NCBI GenBank assembly: GCA_030602615.1
Contig: JAUVZM010000020.1
Location: 1-38,998, forward strand
Direction of reading: 5' to 3'
DNA from: a bacterium
GTDB lineage: Bacteria > Armatimonadota > Zipacnadia > Zipacnadales > Zipacnadaceae
Length of the DNA: 38,998 nucleotides
In this document: one piece after another, positions 16,042-24,457 of the stretch
How the letters are laid out: every line of letters begins with the position of its first letter
How positions within the stretch are numbered: position 1 is the stretch's first letter
Made by a program: the position numbers and the translations under genes
The notes under the pieces: generated by a model
Database searches by the model: none
Told to the model about the DNA's origin: nothing
Seen by the model: only the letters and a program-made list of their open reading frames with translations

Positions 16042-17409
16042 TCAATCCCGCAGCTTGTCCATCTGATAGCCCAGGCCGGTGCCCTGCAGGCTGGAGGTGT
16101 CTGCCTGGCCGCGGCGGACGTTGAAGATGCCGCCGTGGACGCGCTGCTCAGCTTCCGTGGTGGCGTCCGGGAAAAACTGGCGGCTGTTGGCCTCCACGCC
16201 CATTATTGTGTAGAGCCGCGCGCCCATACCTACCGAGTGAATCAACGCCAGGCTGGGATTGGTCAAATCCTGCAGCGCATAGGGAATGCCCAGCTCCCGG
16301 GCCTTGGCAGCAAAGAGCATATCGGCTGAGTGCCCCTTGCAAGTCTTTAGCGCTACGCCCGACCAGCCCAGCTCCACAGCCAGCTCAAAGCTCTCCAAGT
16401 CGGTGAGGCTCTCGTCAACAATGACCGGTTTGAGCTGGGACAGCTCGGTCATATCGTAGCGGTGGGCGGTCAGGTCGCGCTCGGTAGGTTGCTCGATGTA
16501 CAGAATACGCTCGTAGCAGTCTTCAGACTGCTCCTTAATCTTGTGCAGCATCTCTATTATGTAGTCGGGATTCTCGCACTGTTCGTTAGTATCGGCGGTT
16601 AGGTGCAGTTCTTCAATGCCGAGGTTGGGCAATTCCCGGCGGCCGATCCGATGGACCGCCAGCACCCGCTCCACATCCCAGTCCAGATCATTGCCCCGCA
16701 GCTTAACCTTGAGGCAATACATCCCCTCGGCGCGGATCCATTCATCCAGACTCACTGGCTTGCCGTCGTCGGGGTCAGATTCGTCCTTCTCGGCTTGGGT
16801 GAGCTTGTCCAGCCCGCCAACCAGATGAAAGATGGGGATTTGCGGCAGATACTGGCTACGAATGTAGTCATTCACATATTTGCCTTTGAAGTCAGCTCCC
16901 AGGTACTTGCTCAGGTCACTCATAAAGTCGGACCCGTAGCCGTCGTAGCTATCAATACTATTGACGTTGCCAAAAGCGTCGTGCAGGGCGGCATCCACTG
17001 GTGAGGCGCAGACCAGCGCGCCCAGAAACGGCTGAGCTGGCACCAGGTCGCGCTGGGCGCAGGCCTCTTCATTCATAGTGCGCAGATCGTCTTCCAGATC
17101 ACAGAAGATATCAATGGGATGGGCAGCAGATGGATAGGTCGCTGCCATATCGGCATAGAGCCGGGCTACTTCCATCATTGCTGCCTCTTTGTCCTCGTGT
17201 CCCAGTTCGGGAGTTGGCCAGGCCCAGTTGTCAGCTATGAAGATCCCGCCCCAGCCGTCAGCAACCTCGCCTCGGCCGTTTTCCACCGTGGCCTTGACTC
17301 GACAGAAGTGTATATGTTCGATAACCACCGCGCCGAACTTCAGCGGCGTACGGGCAACAAACGGCTCGAACGATACCTCGATCTCCTTGATTTGTATATC
17401 TGAATTCAT
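16042..17409 (-). CDS. Enolase-superfamily (mandelate racemase/muconate-lactonizing type) enzyme
   Basis: This 455-residue protein has the two-domain layout of the superfamily: an N-terminal capping domain and a (beta/alpha)7-beta barrel. Residues visible at the barrel strand ends are a KxK pair (Lys234, Lys236 in CLKVKLRG), metal ligands Asp273 (LTADTNEQ), Glu306 (YIEQPTE) and Asp332 (VDESL), and a lysine pair on the opposite side (Lys355/Lys358 in ALKTCKG). This set suggests the muconate-cycloisomerase subgroup, whose members racemise, epimerise or cycloisomerise carboxylate substrates. The substrate is unknown. At 455 residues it is longer than the usual 350-400, with extra sequence at about 150-225. 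The ATG at 17409 starts a sensible N-terminus; an upstream in-frame start would add 26 unlikely residues. Confidence 0.85.
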   Translation of the reverse strand: MNSDIQIKEIEVSFEPFVARTPLKFGAVVIEHIHFCRVKATVENGRGEVADGWGGIFIADNWAWPTPELGHEDKEAAMMEVARLYADMAATYPSAAHPIDIFCDLEDDLRTMNEEACAQRDLVPAQPFLGALVCASPVDAALHDAFGNVNSIDSYDGYGSDFMSDLSKYLGADFKGKYVNDYIRSQYLPQIPIFHLVGGLDKLTQAEKDESDPDDGKPVSLDEWIRAEGMYCLKVKLRGNDLDWDVERVLAVHRIGRRELPNLGIEELHLTADTNEQCENPDYIIEMLHKIKEQSEDCYERILYIEQPTERDLTAHRYDMTELSQLKPVIVDESLTDLESFELAVELGWSGVALKTCKGHSADMLFAAKARELGIPYALQDLTNPSLALIHSVGMGARLYTIMGVEANSRQFFPDATTEAEQRVHGGIFNVRRGQADTSSLQGTGLGYQMDKLRD

Positions 17410-17569
17410 CAGCGGCTTTCTCTCATCTTGAATGTGGCTAGTGGACAGCTTAGGCTTCGCCACTGCCGCCCAACAATCCTTCACCAAACTGGGGGGGCAG
17501 GAACTGAGCGGTTTCGTATAGAAGGTAATGGCCGACGATGGGTCGTAGTCTGACGCCGGGCGAGGTTAG

Positions 17570-20500
17570 ATGCAGGTGAGCGAAGCCAGGCCAGCACAAT
17601 TGATTCGGGGCGGACCGGGGTCAGGCAAGACCAGATGTCTGACCGAGGCTGTCATTGGGGCAGTTGGGGAGGGCATATCGCCGGCCCGCATCCTCTGGCT
17701 GACTCTGGACCGGGCCGCTCAACGCCGGCAACGAGACTGGTTAGCCCGCCGCAGTGTAGAAGCAGGGCGCTCGGTCATTCCTGTCATAGAAACCTACGAG
17801 GACATCGCCGGGCAGATTCTGGACGAGAGTCCGCGCCACGGAGGTCGCGGCATAATTCGTCCGCTCTGCGAGCGACTCCTGGTCGGCGAGATAATCCGGG
17901 AGGTTACCTCCTCGGCTCGCTACTACCGCGCTGAAGCGATTCGCACCAGCCCGCAGTTCCGTGACGATGTTGCCGACTTCATTGCTGAGCTGAAGCGCTG
18001 CAAAATTGACGCCCGGACTTTCCGCAATGAGATAATACGCCGGTTGCCCCAGAGTGATGCTCTGGCCGACCTGGCCGACATCTACGAAAGATATCAGCAG
18101 CGGCTGCGTGAAGCCGATACCTACGACCTGCGCGGCATCATCTGGCTGGCGCTGTTGGCGCTGGAAGAAGAGGGGCCGGCTGCCTGGCAGAATCGCTGTG
18201 ACCTTATTGTGGCGGATGATCTGCAGGATGCGACTGCCTTGCAGATCGAGCTGCTCGCCGCCCTGTGTGGCCCGCAGACGGACGTGGTGGCGGCGTATGA
18301 ACCCGCCCAGGCGATATACCGCTTCCGCGGTGCGGTGGAGGATCCCGCTGCCTTGCTGGAGGCGCTGATGCCGGATCGGAAGGTGTCGCGCCGCGACATA
18401 GCACCGGACCAGCCGGGTCGAATGGCTCCCCAAATAGCCCGTATTGCACAGCAATTCGCCCGAGATTGGGAACTGGGCGGTCGTCCGGTGGGCGAGCGGC
18501 AGACCAGCGGGGAGAGTTCGCTGTGCGTCTACCGGACCTTCGCTGAGGAGCTGGCGGGAGTTGGCGATCAGATTATTGAGCTGTTGCAGCAACAGGAGCA
18601 CGCCGCGGAGCAGATTGCGGTGATTGCGCGCAACTCTGAACAGATCGAAGCGGCTCGCCAGCACCTGGGGTTACGGGGCATCCCTGTCTGTGGTCAGGAG
18701 ACCGCTGCAGGGATGTGGACTGCCGGCAATCTATTGAGCAATACTGTAAGACTACTGGTTTATCTGAGAGAACGGGACCAGTATCCCACTGCTCGGCGCC
18801 AGCAGGAGCTATTGCACGCCAACCTGGCTCTCTACCGGCTGATAAGCGCGACAGAAGATGACCTGACCGTGGCGCAAGTCTATCGGCATTCTCAGCAGGA
18901 CCGGGATTCTCTGCTGGCTGAGCAAGCTGATTCGTCCCTGGAGTTGCTGAACGATTGGGCGGAAGCTGTCAAAGAAGCTGTGACTCTGGCAGAGGAGCAG
19001 CCGCTGGCCGCGATTAGGGCGCTACTGGAGCAGACGGGTCTGTTGCGCAAAATCTCTGCCAATATGCCGCCGGCAGTGATGGGAGCACTGGCTGCGCTCC
19101 TCGAAAACCTCCAAGAGGCCAGCGAGGCCTTCGTTGAGGTAGCCGACAAGCCACTATCCTGGGAGCAGATTCGCAGCGTGATCGAACTGAGCCAGCGGCA
19201 GCCGTCCGCCGCCGATGGGGAAGGGGTGAAGGTGCTTCTGGCCCACGATGCCCGTGGCCTGGAGGTGGAGGTCGTCTATCTACTTGGTGTCAGCGATGGA
19301 GCCTTCCCAGCTCCCGCCGCTAGCTCGCAGCTTCTCGCCGACGAGACAATCAGGGCGCTGCGCGAACGCGCCCGCCAGCAACTGTCTATACCTACCGGTG
19401 TACTTCCGCTGGCCCGCTTCGGCGAAGCAGCCGGCCAGGCCCAGGCCGAGGAGGCACGCCTGTTCTACAGTTGCCTGACTCGCGCCACCGAGAAGCTGGT
19501 AATCAGTTGCCACCTGGAGGAAGACGGCGCGAAGGTTGGGCCCTCGGAATTCCTCGTCTCCGCGTTGCCTCCTGATTTTGTTCTGGGCTCGCTGGAAGAA
19601 CAGCAGCAGGCTGGCTTTGAATGTGTCTTCTGGGGACTGGCAAAGCAGGCCCCCGGTGGGCGCGTCAGCCATCAGAATTGTCCGGTAGCGCTGTGCGCAG
19701 GCCGACCGGGTGAGCCGGTGGATCAGGAGCCACTGGAACTGGAGCCGGGGAGTCGGCCTCGGCCCAGCACCGCGCCTATCCTGGCGGAACTTGTGCCCGA
19801 TTGGCCGCTGAGCGCCAGCTCGATCAACAGCTACCTTAGGTGTCCGCGTCGGTTCTTTCTTGAAAAGCTCATTGGTCTGGCTGGCGAGGATCTTGAAATC
19901 TTCGTCTACGGCAGCTTACTCCATGACGTCATGGCGCGGCTCAACGAGTTGCCCCCGTCCCAGCGGAATCTGCAGCGCGCGCTGAGCTTGCTCGACGAGG
20001 CTGCTACCCGCCGCAGCCAGGAGTTTGGTTCACCGTATTGCCGCCAGCTCTATCGCCGGCGGGCGCGGGAGGCCCTGGAGGCCTATGCCCGCACCGAACA
20101 GTTCCACGAAGAGTCAATAGCTCAGGAACAGCAATTTGAGTTTGACCTGGCTGACAAGGAGGGAGCTGCCCACCGGTTTCGGGGCCGTATTGACCATGTT
20201 GTGCCGGATGGCGACGGAGTTGACATTGTTGACTACAAGAGCGGGAAAGTGGACGGCGCCGCCGCGCTGCGCCGGAGTTTCTGCTACCGGGCTGATGATA
20301 CAGCCAAAGAGCCGTCGGAGAAGAGCTACCAACTCCCGCTGTATGCTCTGGGCTGGCAGAAGACCACTGGTGGTCGCGTGCAGCGGGTCTGCCTGCAGAG
20401 CCTTAGTCCCACTGCCAGGCCGCCGTATCGTCGCTCCTGTGTGGAGGTGGTGAGCGAGGGCGAGCCGCCAGGCGGTGAGAGTGTTACCACTGAGGAACTC

Positions 20501-20647
20501 GAAGCAATTGCCCGGTACCTGGCAGAGCTAGCGCGGACCATTAAGCAGCGCCCCGGCTTTGAAGGACATCCACCCCGGGAGGGGTGCACTGCCTATTTCG
20601 GCGCCTGTCCCTATGTACTAATCTGCAGTGAGGCCGAACCAGGTTGA
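17570..20647 (+). CDS. AdnA/AddB-like UvrD-type helicase-nuclease subunit
   Basis: This is a 1025-residue SF1A helicase fused to a RecB-type nuclease, probably one subunit of a double-strand-break resection enzyme with the next gene. Walker A is GGPGSGKT (14-21). The Walker B region reads LIVADDLQDA (about 212-221), with Asp217 where active motors usually have Glu. A helicase motif VI-like SCLTRATEKL is present. The nuclease motifs are Asp875 in GRIDH and Asp888-Tyr-Lys890 in IVDYKSG. Cys758 (YLRCPRRFF) plus Cys1006, Cys1013 and Cys1019 form a likely 4Fe-4S staple, with C-x6-C spacing instead of the usual C-x2-C. Fusion of motor and nuclease in both partners fits the AdnAB type. GAGG at 17562-17565 lies just before the ATG. 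Confidence 0.85.
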   Translation: MQVSEARPAQLIRGGPGSGKTRCLTEAVIGAVGEGISPARILWLTLDRAAQRRQRDWLARRSVEAGRSVIPVIETYEDIAGQILDESPRHGGRGIIRPLCERLLVGEIIREVTSSARYYRAEAIRTSPQFRDDVADFIAELKRCKIDARTFRNEIIRRLPQSDALADLADIYERYQQRLREADTYDLRGIIWLALLALEEEGPAAWQNRCDLIVADDLQDATALQIELLAALCGPQTDVVAAYEPAQAIYRFRGAVEDPAALLEALMPDRKVSRRDIAPDQPGRMAPQIARIAQQFARDWELGGRPVGERQTSGESSLCVYRTFAEELAGVGDQIIELLQQQEHAAEQIAVIARNSEQIEAARQHLGLRGIPVCGQETAAGMWTAGNLLSNTVRLLVYLRERDQYPTARRQQELLHANLALYRLISATEDDLTVAQVYRHSQQDRDSLLAEQADSSLELLNDWAEAVKEAVTLAEEQPLAAIRALLEQTGLLRKISANMPPAVMGALAALLENLQEASEAFVEVADKPLSWEQIRSVIELSQRQPSAADGEGVKVLLAHDARGLEVEVVYLLGVSDGAFPAPAASSQLLADETIRALRERARQQLSIPTGVLPLARFGEAAGQAQAEEARLFYSCLTRATEKLVISCHLEEDGAKVGPSEFLVSALPPDFVLGSLEEQQQAGFECVFWGLAKQAPGGRVSHQNCPVALCAGRPGEPVDQEPLELEPGSRPRPSTAPILAELVPDWPLSASSINSYLRCPRRFFLEKLIGLAGEDLEIFVYGSLLHDVMARLNELPPSQRNLQRALSLLDEAATRRSQEFGSPYCRQLYRRRAREALEAYARTEQFHEESIAQEQQFEFDLADKEGAAHRFRGRIDHVVPDGDGVDIVDYKSGKVDGAAALRRSFCYRADDTAKEPSEKSYQLPLYALGWQKTTGGRVQRVCLQSLSPTARPPYRRSCVEVVSEGEPPGGESVTTEELEAIARYLAELARTIKQRPGFEGHPPREGCTAYFGACPYVLICSEAEPG

Positions 20648-23600
20648 TGAAGATGCAATACGAGTACGAACCCAGCCAGCAGCAACGGGCCATCATTGAA
20701 GAGCCGCGCCTGGACATCCCCTTGAAGGTGGTGGCGGGAGCCGGCTCGGGCAAGACCTTCGTGCTGGCCCACCGCTTTGTCTGGCTGGTGGTGAGCGGCA
20801 AGGTCCCGGAGGCCGACCGCATCCTGGCCCTGACCTTCACCAAAAACGCTGCGGCGGAGATGAAGATGCGCATCAAGCGGCTGCTGCGGCTCAACGGCCA
20901 CGCGGTTTCAAGTGAGCTATGGGTGCATACCTTCCACAGCTTTGCCGCCCGCCTGCTGCGGGAGTGCAGTTACCAGGTGGGGATCTCGCCGGAGTTTCAA
21001 TTATTGACGGAAATTCGCCAGCAGGTAGAGCTTGATCGGGTGATTGAAGGCATCTTCGCGGGCGATTTCGCGCAGAACCAGGTCCTGACCCCCAACCGCC
21101 TCGCCCATCTGGGGTTTTCTTCTCCCGGTGCGTTCCGCGTCCTGCTGACGAGGCTGATCAGGTATGCCAAGGGCGGGGGCCTGGGGCCGGCTGAGTTTCG
21201 CGGGCAGACGCGGGAGTTGAGTGAGCAGTTCTGGGCGGCGATGCCGACCGCCCGCGAGGCTGCCGAGTTGGATAGCGCGGAGGCACTTGCCCCCGAACTG
21301 CAGCGGCGACTGGGTCGTGTGTTTGGCCAAGGTACTGTGGCCGATGCACCGGTTGACGTGGCCGGGGCGACGCTCGAGCTGCGCCGCCTGTACTATGCCG
21401 ACCTTAAGAGTAGTCTGCGTGATGACCTTGACCAGCGGCTGGAGCATGAACGGGAGATTGAACGGGCTATTCTCGATGCGGCGGAGGCAGCTTACCAGCT
21501 TTACCAGCAACGCCTGGCAGAAGGTGACAGTATTGATTTCAACGACCAGATAATGATGGCCAGGGAACTGCTGGCGGACAATTCCGATATTCGCCGCCGC
21601 TACCAGGAGAAGTTTCAGTACATTCTGGTAGATGAATTCCAGGATACTTCGCCGGCGCAGATGAAGATGGTGCAGGCTCTGGCCCGGCCGGCTCGTCTTC
21701 AGGTCGACCGTGACAGCCAAACGCGGGAAGCAGACAGCTATTGCCGACTGATGGTGGTCGGTGACCAGAAGCAGTCAATCTACGGCTGGCGCGACGCCCG
21801 GCCCGAGAATCTGGATAGGCTACTTCCGTTCACTCAGGATGATAAGGTGGGGGAGACGGCGCTGTTCCGCCCGTTGACTGTAACCTACCGGATGGATCAG
21901 CAGTTGACTGTCTGCGCCAATTGCGCGGCAGAAAATACTGGAATTGGCGACCCCCAGCTAGCCAGCGCCAGCGATCAGCCGGGCACTATCATCAAAGTCA
22001 GCCCCTTCGTAGCCGGGGGGGACGAGACAATCCGCCACGCTCGTCGGCGTGAGGCAGCCTATATCGCCGAGAAGATCCAGGAACTTGTCGCGGAGCAGGG
22101 GCGGTTCAACTACGGCGATATCTGCGTGCTGATGCGCAGGCGCATGGGCTTTCGTCTGCTGAAGGCCGCCTTTGAGCAGCGCCAGGTTCCCTACCAGGCG
22201 ATGGGGGGAGTGGGCTTCTTTGACCATCCCCTGGCCCGCGATGTGCTGGCGCTGGCCCGGGTCATAGCGGATCCTTTCGACGATGCGTCGTTAGTGCGAT
22301 TGCTGACCCGACCACCGATTAGCCTGAACGATCGGCAACTGTTTCTGTTGGCTACTACGCCAGATCCTGAGGAAGACGGCGAAGCCAGCCGCCGCCCGGG
22401 TCAGCAGGCGATTGTCAGCGCGCTGGCAGAGCTGGTTGAGCATCGGGATGAGTGGCGCAGCGAGGCCGAACACGGCGAATTGCCGGGGGAGCGGCTGGAA
22501 CAGTTCTTCGAGTTGCTCACAAGATTGCGCCGGGCGAGCGTGCTGCATCCGGCGCGCAGTGTTTTGGAGATGATGCTGGAGAGCATCCCCCAGTCGGGGA
22601 TGACCGCGGCCGAACGCTGCGCTGCTGGCGCCGTGAAGGCCACTTTCGAAGCGATTATCAAGGAACTGGACACCGAGGGGGCTGCCGCCAGCCTGAATCA
22701 GTTAGTGCGAGCAGTTGATCTGTACGAGGCAGAAGAAGGGCTGGAGCTGCCGACGGCGGATGTGCCCGCCCGCGATGCTGTGCAGGTTATGACCATTCAC
22801 GGGGCTAAAGGGCTGGGGTTTCCTGCTGTTTTCGTGATGGCCTGGGACCCCAAAGGCCGCGCCTCTGTATATGACGATACCTGGGGGTTGGTTGGATTCA
22901 ACGTGGACGGAGAAGACTCGGCCAGGAAGCGGGTCTGCAAGCTCTTCTCCGGCAATGAGCAAGAACTGCGCGAAGAGAAGCGCCTGTGGTATGTCGCGCT
23001 GACGCGGGCTGAGCAACTGGTGTGCGTCACCTATGCAGCAGGCGCTAAGGGGAAACCACAGATTCCCTGGGGCGAGCATCTGGTGGGAGCGCAGGAAGAG
23101 TCGGGTGAGGAACTCGCCGCGAGGGTCAGCCAGGGACCCGGCTACCGGCCGGCCGCGCCGCTGGTGCCGACGAAGTTGACGACTGGCCTGGAACTTGCCA
23201 GCCAGTCGGCCGTCATTCACACTAGCTTCAGTGCCCTGTGTGATGTATTGGCCTGCCCCCTGCGCTGGTGGATGAGTCGCAACCGGTGCGTCGGCGAACT
23301 ACTTGATGAGGCCGGTTCAGCAGCGCAACTGGCGGTAGGAAGCTGTTTTCATAAATATGTGGCCGCCCACTATCGGCGCGGTCAGCCCCCGGATGAGGAT
23401 TACCTGGAGCGACTGTGCCGGGGGGCACCGGTCGAGCTGGACGGTGCCGCTGTCCAGCGTATTCGCGCTCTGGTGGCTGCTTTCCAGGCAAGCCCGTGGG
23501 CGCAGCAGACCGTGGCCGCTGATGCCGTAGAACGACCGGTGCATCTAGTACGCCAAATGGGCGAAGCAATCGTGGACATCAGCGGCAAGGTTGATTTGGT

Positions 23601-23964
23601 TCTCTCGGATCAGCAGCAGTTCGTGGATTTCAAGACAAACCGGCATCTCAGTGAGGCCGACCTGGAGAATTATGCTTTGCAGATGTTCATCTACCAGCAA
23701 GCGCTGGCCGCCCCGGCCGATGGTGGGGATGCCTGGCGTCCGCTGCTGGTGCACGTGACTCCAGAGGGTCTTGAAGAGGTAGAGATAGGACCCCCGCGGC
23801 TGACTCGTCAGCAAAAGTGCCTGCAGCAAGCTCTGAGCCAGCTCGTCGAGCTTGAATTGAGTCAGCAGCGCCCGCCAGCTCCGCCGACGGCGCCGTGCAT
23901 AGATTGTCAGTATGCAGACTGGTGTACCGGTGTGGCAAGCGATAAGGAGGAGGCTGGCCAATGA
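20647..23964 (+). CDS. AdnB/AddA-like UvrD-type helicase-nuclease subunit
   Basis: This 1105-residue protein appears to be the stronger motor of the pair. All SF1A motifs look intact: Walker A AGAGSGKT (30-37), TFTKNAAAEMKMR, Walker B VDEFQDTSPAQ (about 328-338), GDQKQSIYGWRDA, TIHGAKGLGFPAVFV, and motif VI VALTRAEQLV. The C-terminal RecB-like nuclease has Asp983 (GKVDL), Asp994 and Lys996 (VDFKTN) and the QMFIYQQAL helix. Cys870 together with Cys1084, Cys1087 and Cys1093 (C-x2-C-x5-C) forms a likely 4Fe-4S cluster site. The ATG at 20647 overlaps the stop of the preceding gene by one base (TGATG), which implies translational coupling and equal subunit amounts. It should unwind and trim DNA ends for RecA-dependent repair. 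Confidence 0.88.
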   Translation: MKMQYEYEPSQQQRAIIEEPRLDIPLKVVAGAGSGKTFVLAHRFVWLVVSGKVPEADRILALTFTKNAAAEMKMRIKRLLRLNGHAVSSELWVHTFHSFAARLLRECSYQVGISPEFQLLTEIRQQVELDRVIEGIFAGDFAQNQVLTPNRLAHLGFSSPGAFRVLLTRLIRYAKGGGLGPAEFRGQTRELSEQFWAAMPTAREAAELDSAEALAPELQRRLGRVFGQGTVADAPVDVAGATLELRRLYYADLKSSLRDDLDQRLEHEREIERAILDAAEAAYQLYQQRLAEGDSIDFNDQIMMARELLADNSDIRRRYQEKFQYILVDEFQDTSPAQMKMVQALARPARLQVDRDSQTREADSYCRLMVVGDQKQSIYGWRDARPENLDRLLPFTQDDKVGETALFRPLTVTYRMDQQLTVCANCAAENTGIGDPQLASASDQPGTIIKVSPFVAGGDETIRHARRREAAYIAEKIQELVAEQGRFNYGDICVLMRRRMGFRLLKAAFEQRQVPYQAMGGVGFFDHPLARDVLALARVIADPFDDASLVRLLTRPPISLNDRQLFLLATTPDPEEDGEASRRPGQQAIVSALAELVEHRDEWRSEAEHGELPGERLEQFFELLTRLRRASVLHPARSVLEMMLESIPQSGMTAAERCAAGAVKATFEAIIKELDTEGAAASLNQLVRAVDLYEAEEGLELPTADVPARDAVQVMTIHGAKGLGFPAVFVMAWDPKGRASVYDDTWGLVGFNVDGEDSARKRVCKLFSGNEQELREEKRLWYVALTRAEQLVCVTYAAGAKGKPQIPWGEHLVGAQEESGEELAARVSQGPGYRPAAPLVPTKLTTGLELASQSAVIHTSFSALCDVLACPLRWWMSRNRCVGELLDEAGSAAQLAVGSCFHKYVAAHYRRGQPPDEDYLERLCRGAPVELDGAAVQRIRALVAAFQASPWAQQTVAADAVERPVHLVRQMGEAIVDISGKVDLVLSDQQQFVDFKTNRHLSEADLENYALQMFIYQQALAAPADGGDAWRPLLVHVTPEGLEEVEIGPPRLTRQQKCLQQALSQLVELELSQQRPPAPPTAPCIDCQYADWCTGVASDKEEAGQ

Positions 23965-24001
23965 GCATTGTGCCGGTGCGCTCGATTGGTGGCTGGTACG
24001 C

Positions 24002-24313
24002 TTACCCTTGCCGGGGACTGCAGCCAGCAGGCTCAGGACAGTTGCAGGGAATCTGGCCACACTTGGGACAGCCACTGGCGTACTTTTGCGTTGCTTGCTC
24101 GAGGTTAACACCGGCAATAGATGCAGTGGTAGCCAACCACGCCAGCACGTCGGCAAATTCCTCGGCAAGCTCGTCACGGTTGCCACCGCGCAGTGCCTGG
24201 GCCAGCTCCCCAACCTCCTCAATGAACCACATAAAGGTTGAGGGCAGCCCTCGCATGCTGTCCTTGTTGTAGTAGATGTCTTCAATTAAGCTCTGGAACT
24301 CGTTAATGGTCAT
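24002..24313 (-). CDS. MazG-like nucleotide pyrophosphohydrolase
   Basis: This is a 103-residue all-alpha NTP-pyrophosphohydrolase domain protein. The metal-binding pattern is visible as Glu32-Glu33-x2-Glu36 (EEVGELAQAL) and Glu51-Glu52-x2-Asp55 (EEFADVLAWL). Such enzymes hydrolyse (d)NTPs or aberrant nucleotides to monophosphates; the substrate is not predictable. The C-terminus carries four cysteines (82, 85, 90, 92; CPKCGQIPCNC) that could bind zinc, a tail seen in some small MazG-like proteins. It converges with the helicase-nuclease gene, 37 bases from its stop. A plus-strand frame starting at 23961 overlaps it but does not resemble a protein family. Confidence 0.88.
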   Translation of the reverse strand: MTINEFQSLIEDIYYNKDSMRGLPSTFMWFIEEVGELAQALRGGNRDELAEEFADVLAWLATTASIAGVNLEQATQKYASGCPKCGQIPCNCPEPAGCSPRQG

Positions 24314-24387
24314 ATTGCTACAATGTTCGGCAGCAATGAACCAGGCTCCTTCTGGCTGGCGAGAGACGACCCTTGCCGATAAGAATC

Positions 24388-24416
24388 TTGACAGTTCGTC
24401 TTTGCCTTGGTATGCT
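24388..24416 (+). promoter_or_regulatory. Sigma-70-type promoter of hrcA
   Basis: TTGACA (24388-24393) and TATGCT (24411-24416) are separated by 17 bp; transcription would start near 24423, about 35 bases before hrcA. I found no CIRCE-type inverted repeat (TTAGCACTC-N9-GAGTGCTAA) overlapping or near it. Confidence 0.8.
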
Positions 24417-24457
24417 TGCAGTGGATAGCAGCAATGTCTCTTCAGGTAGGCTGAGAG

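Noticed and set aside
23961-24272. Plus-strand frame overlapping the stop of the second helicase-nuclease gene by ATGA, with AAGGAGGAGG upstream
   Set aside because: Most of it lies antisense to the clear MazG-like gene, and its translation is low-complexity without family resemblance. The purine-rich site simply encodes the EEAG end of the helicase-nuclease.
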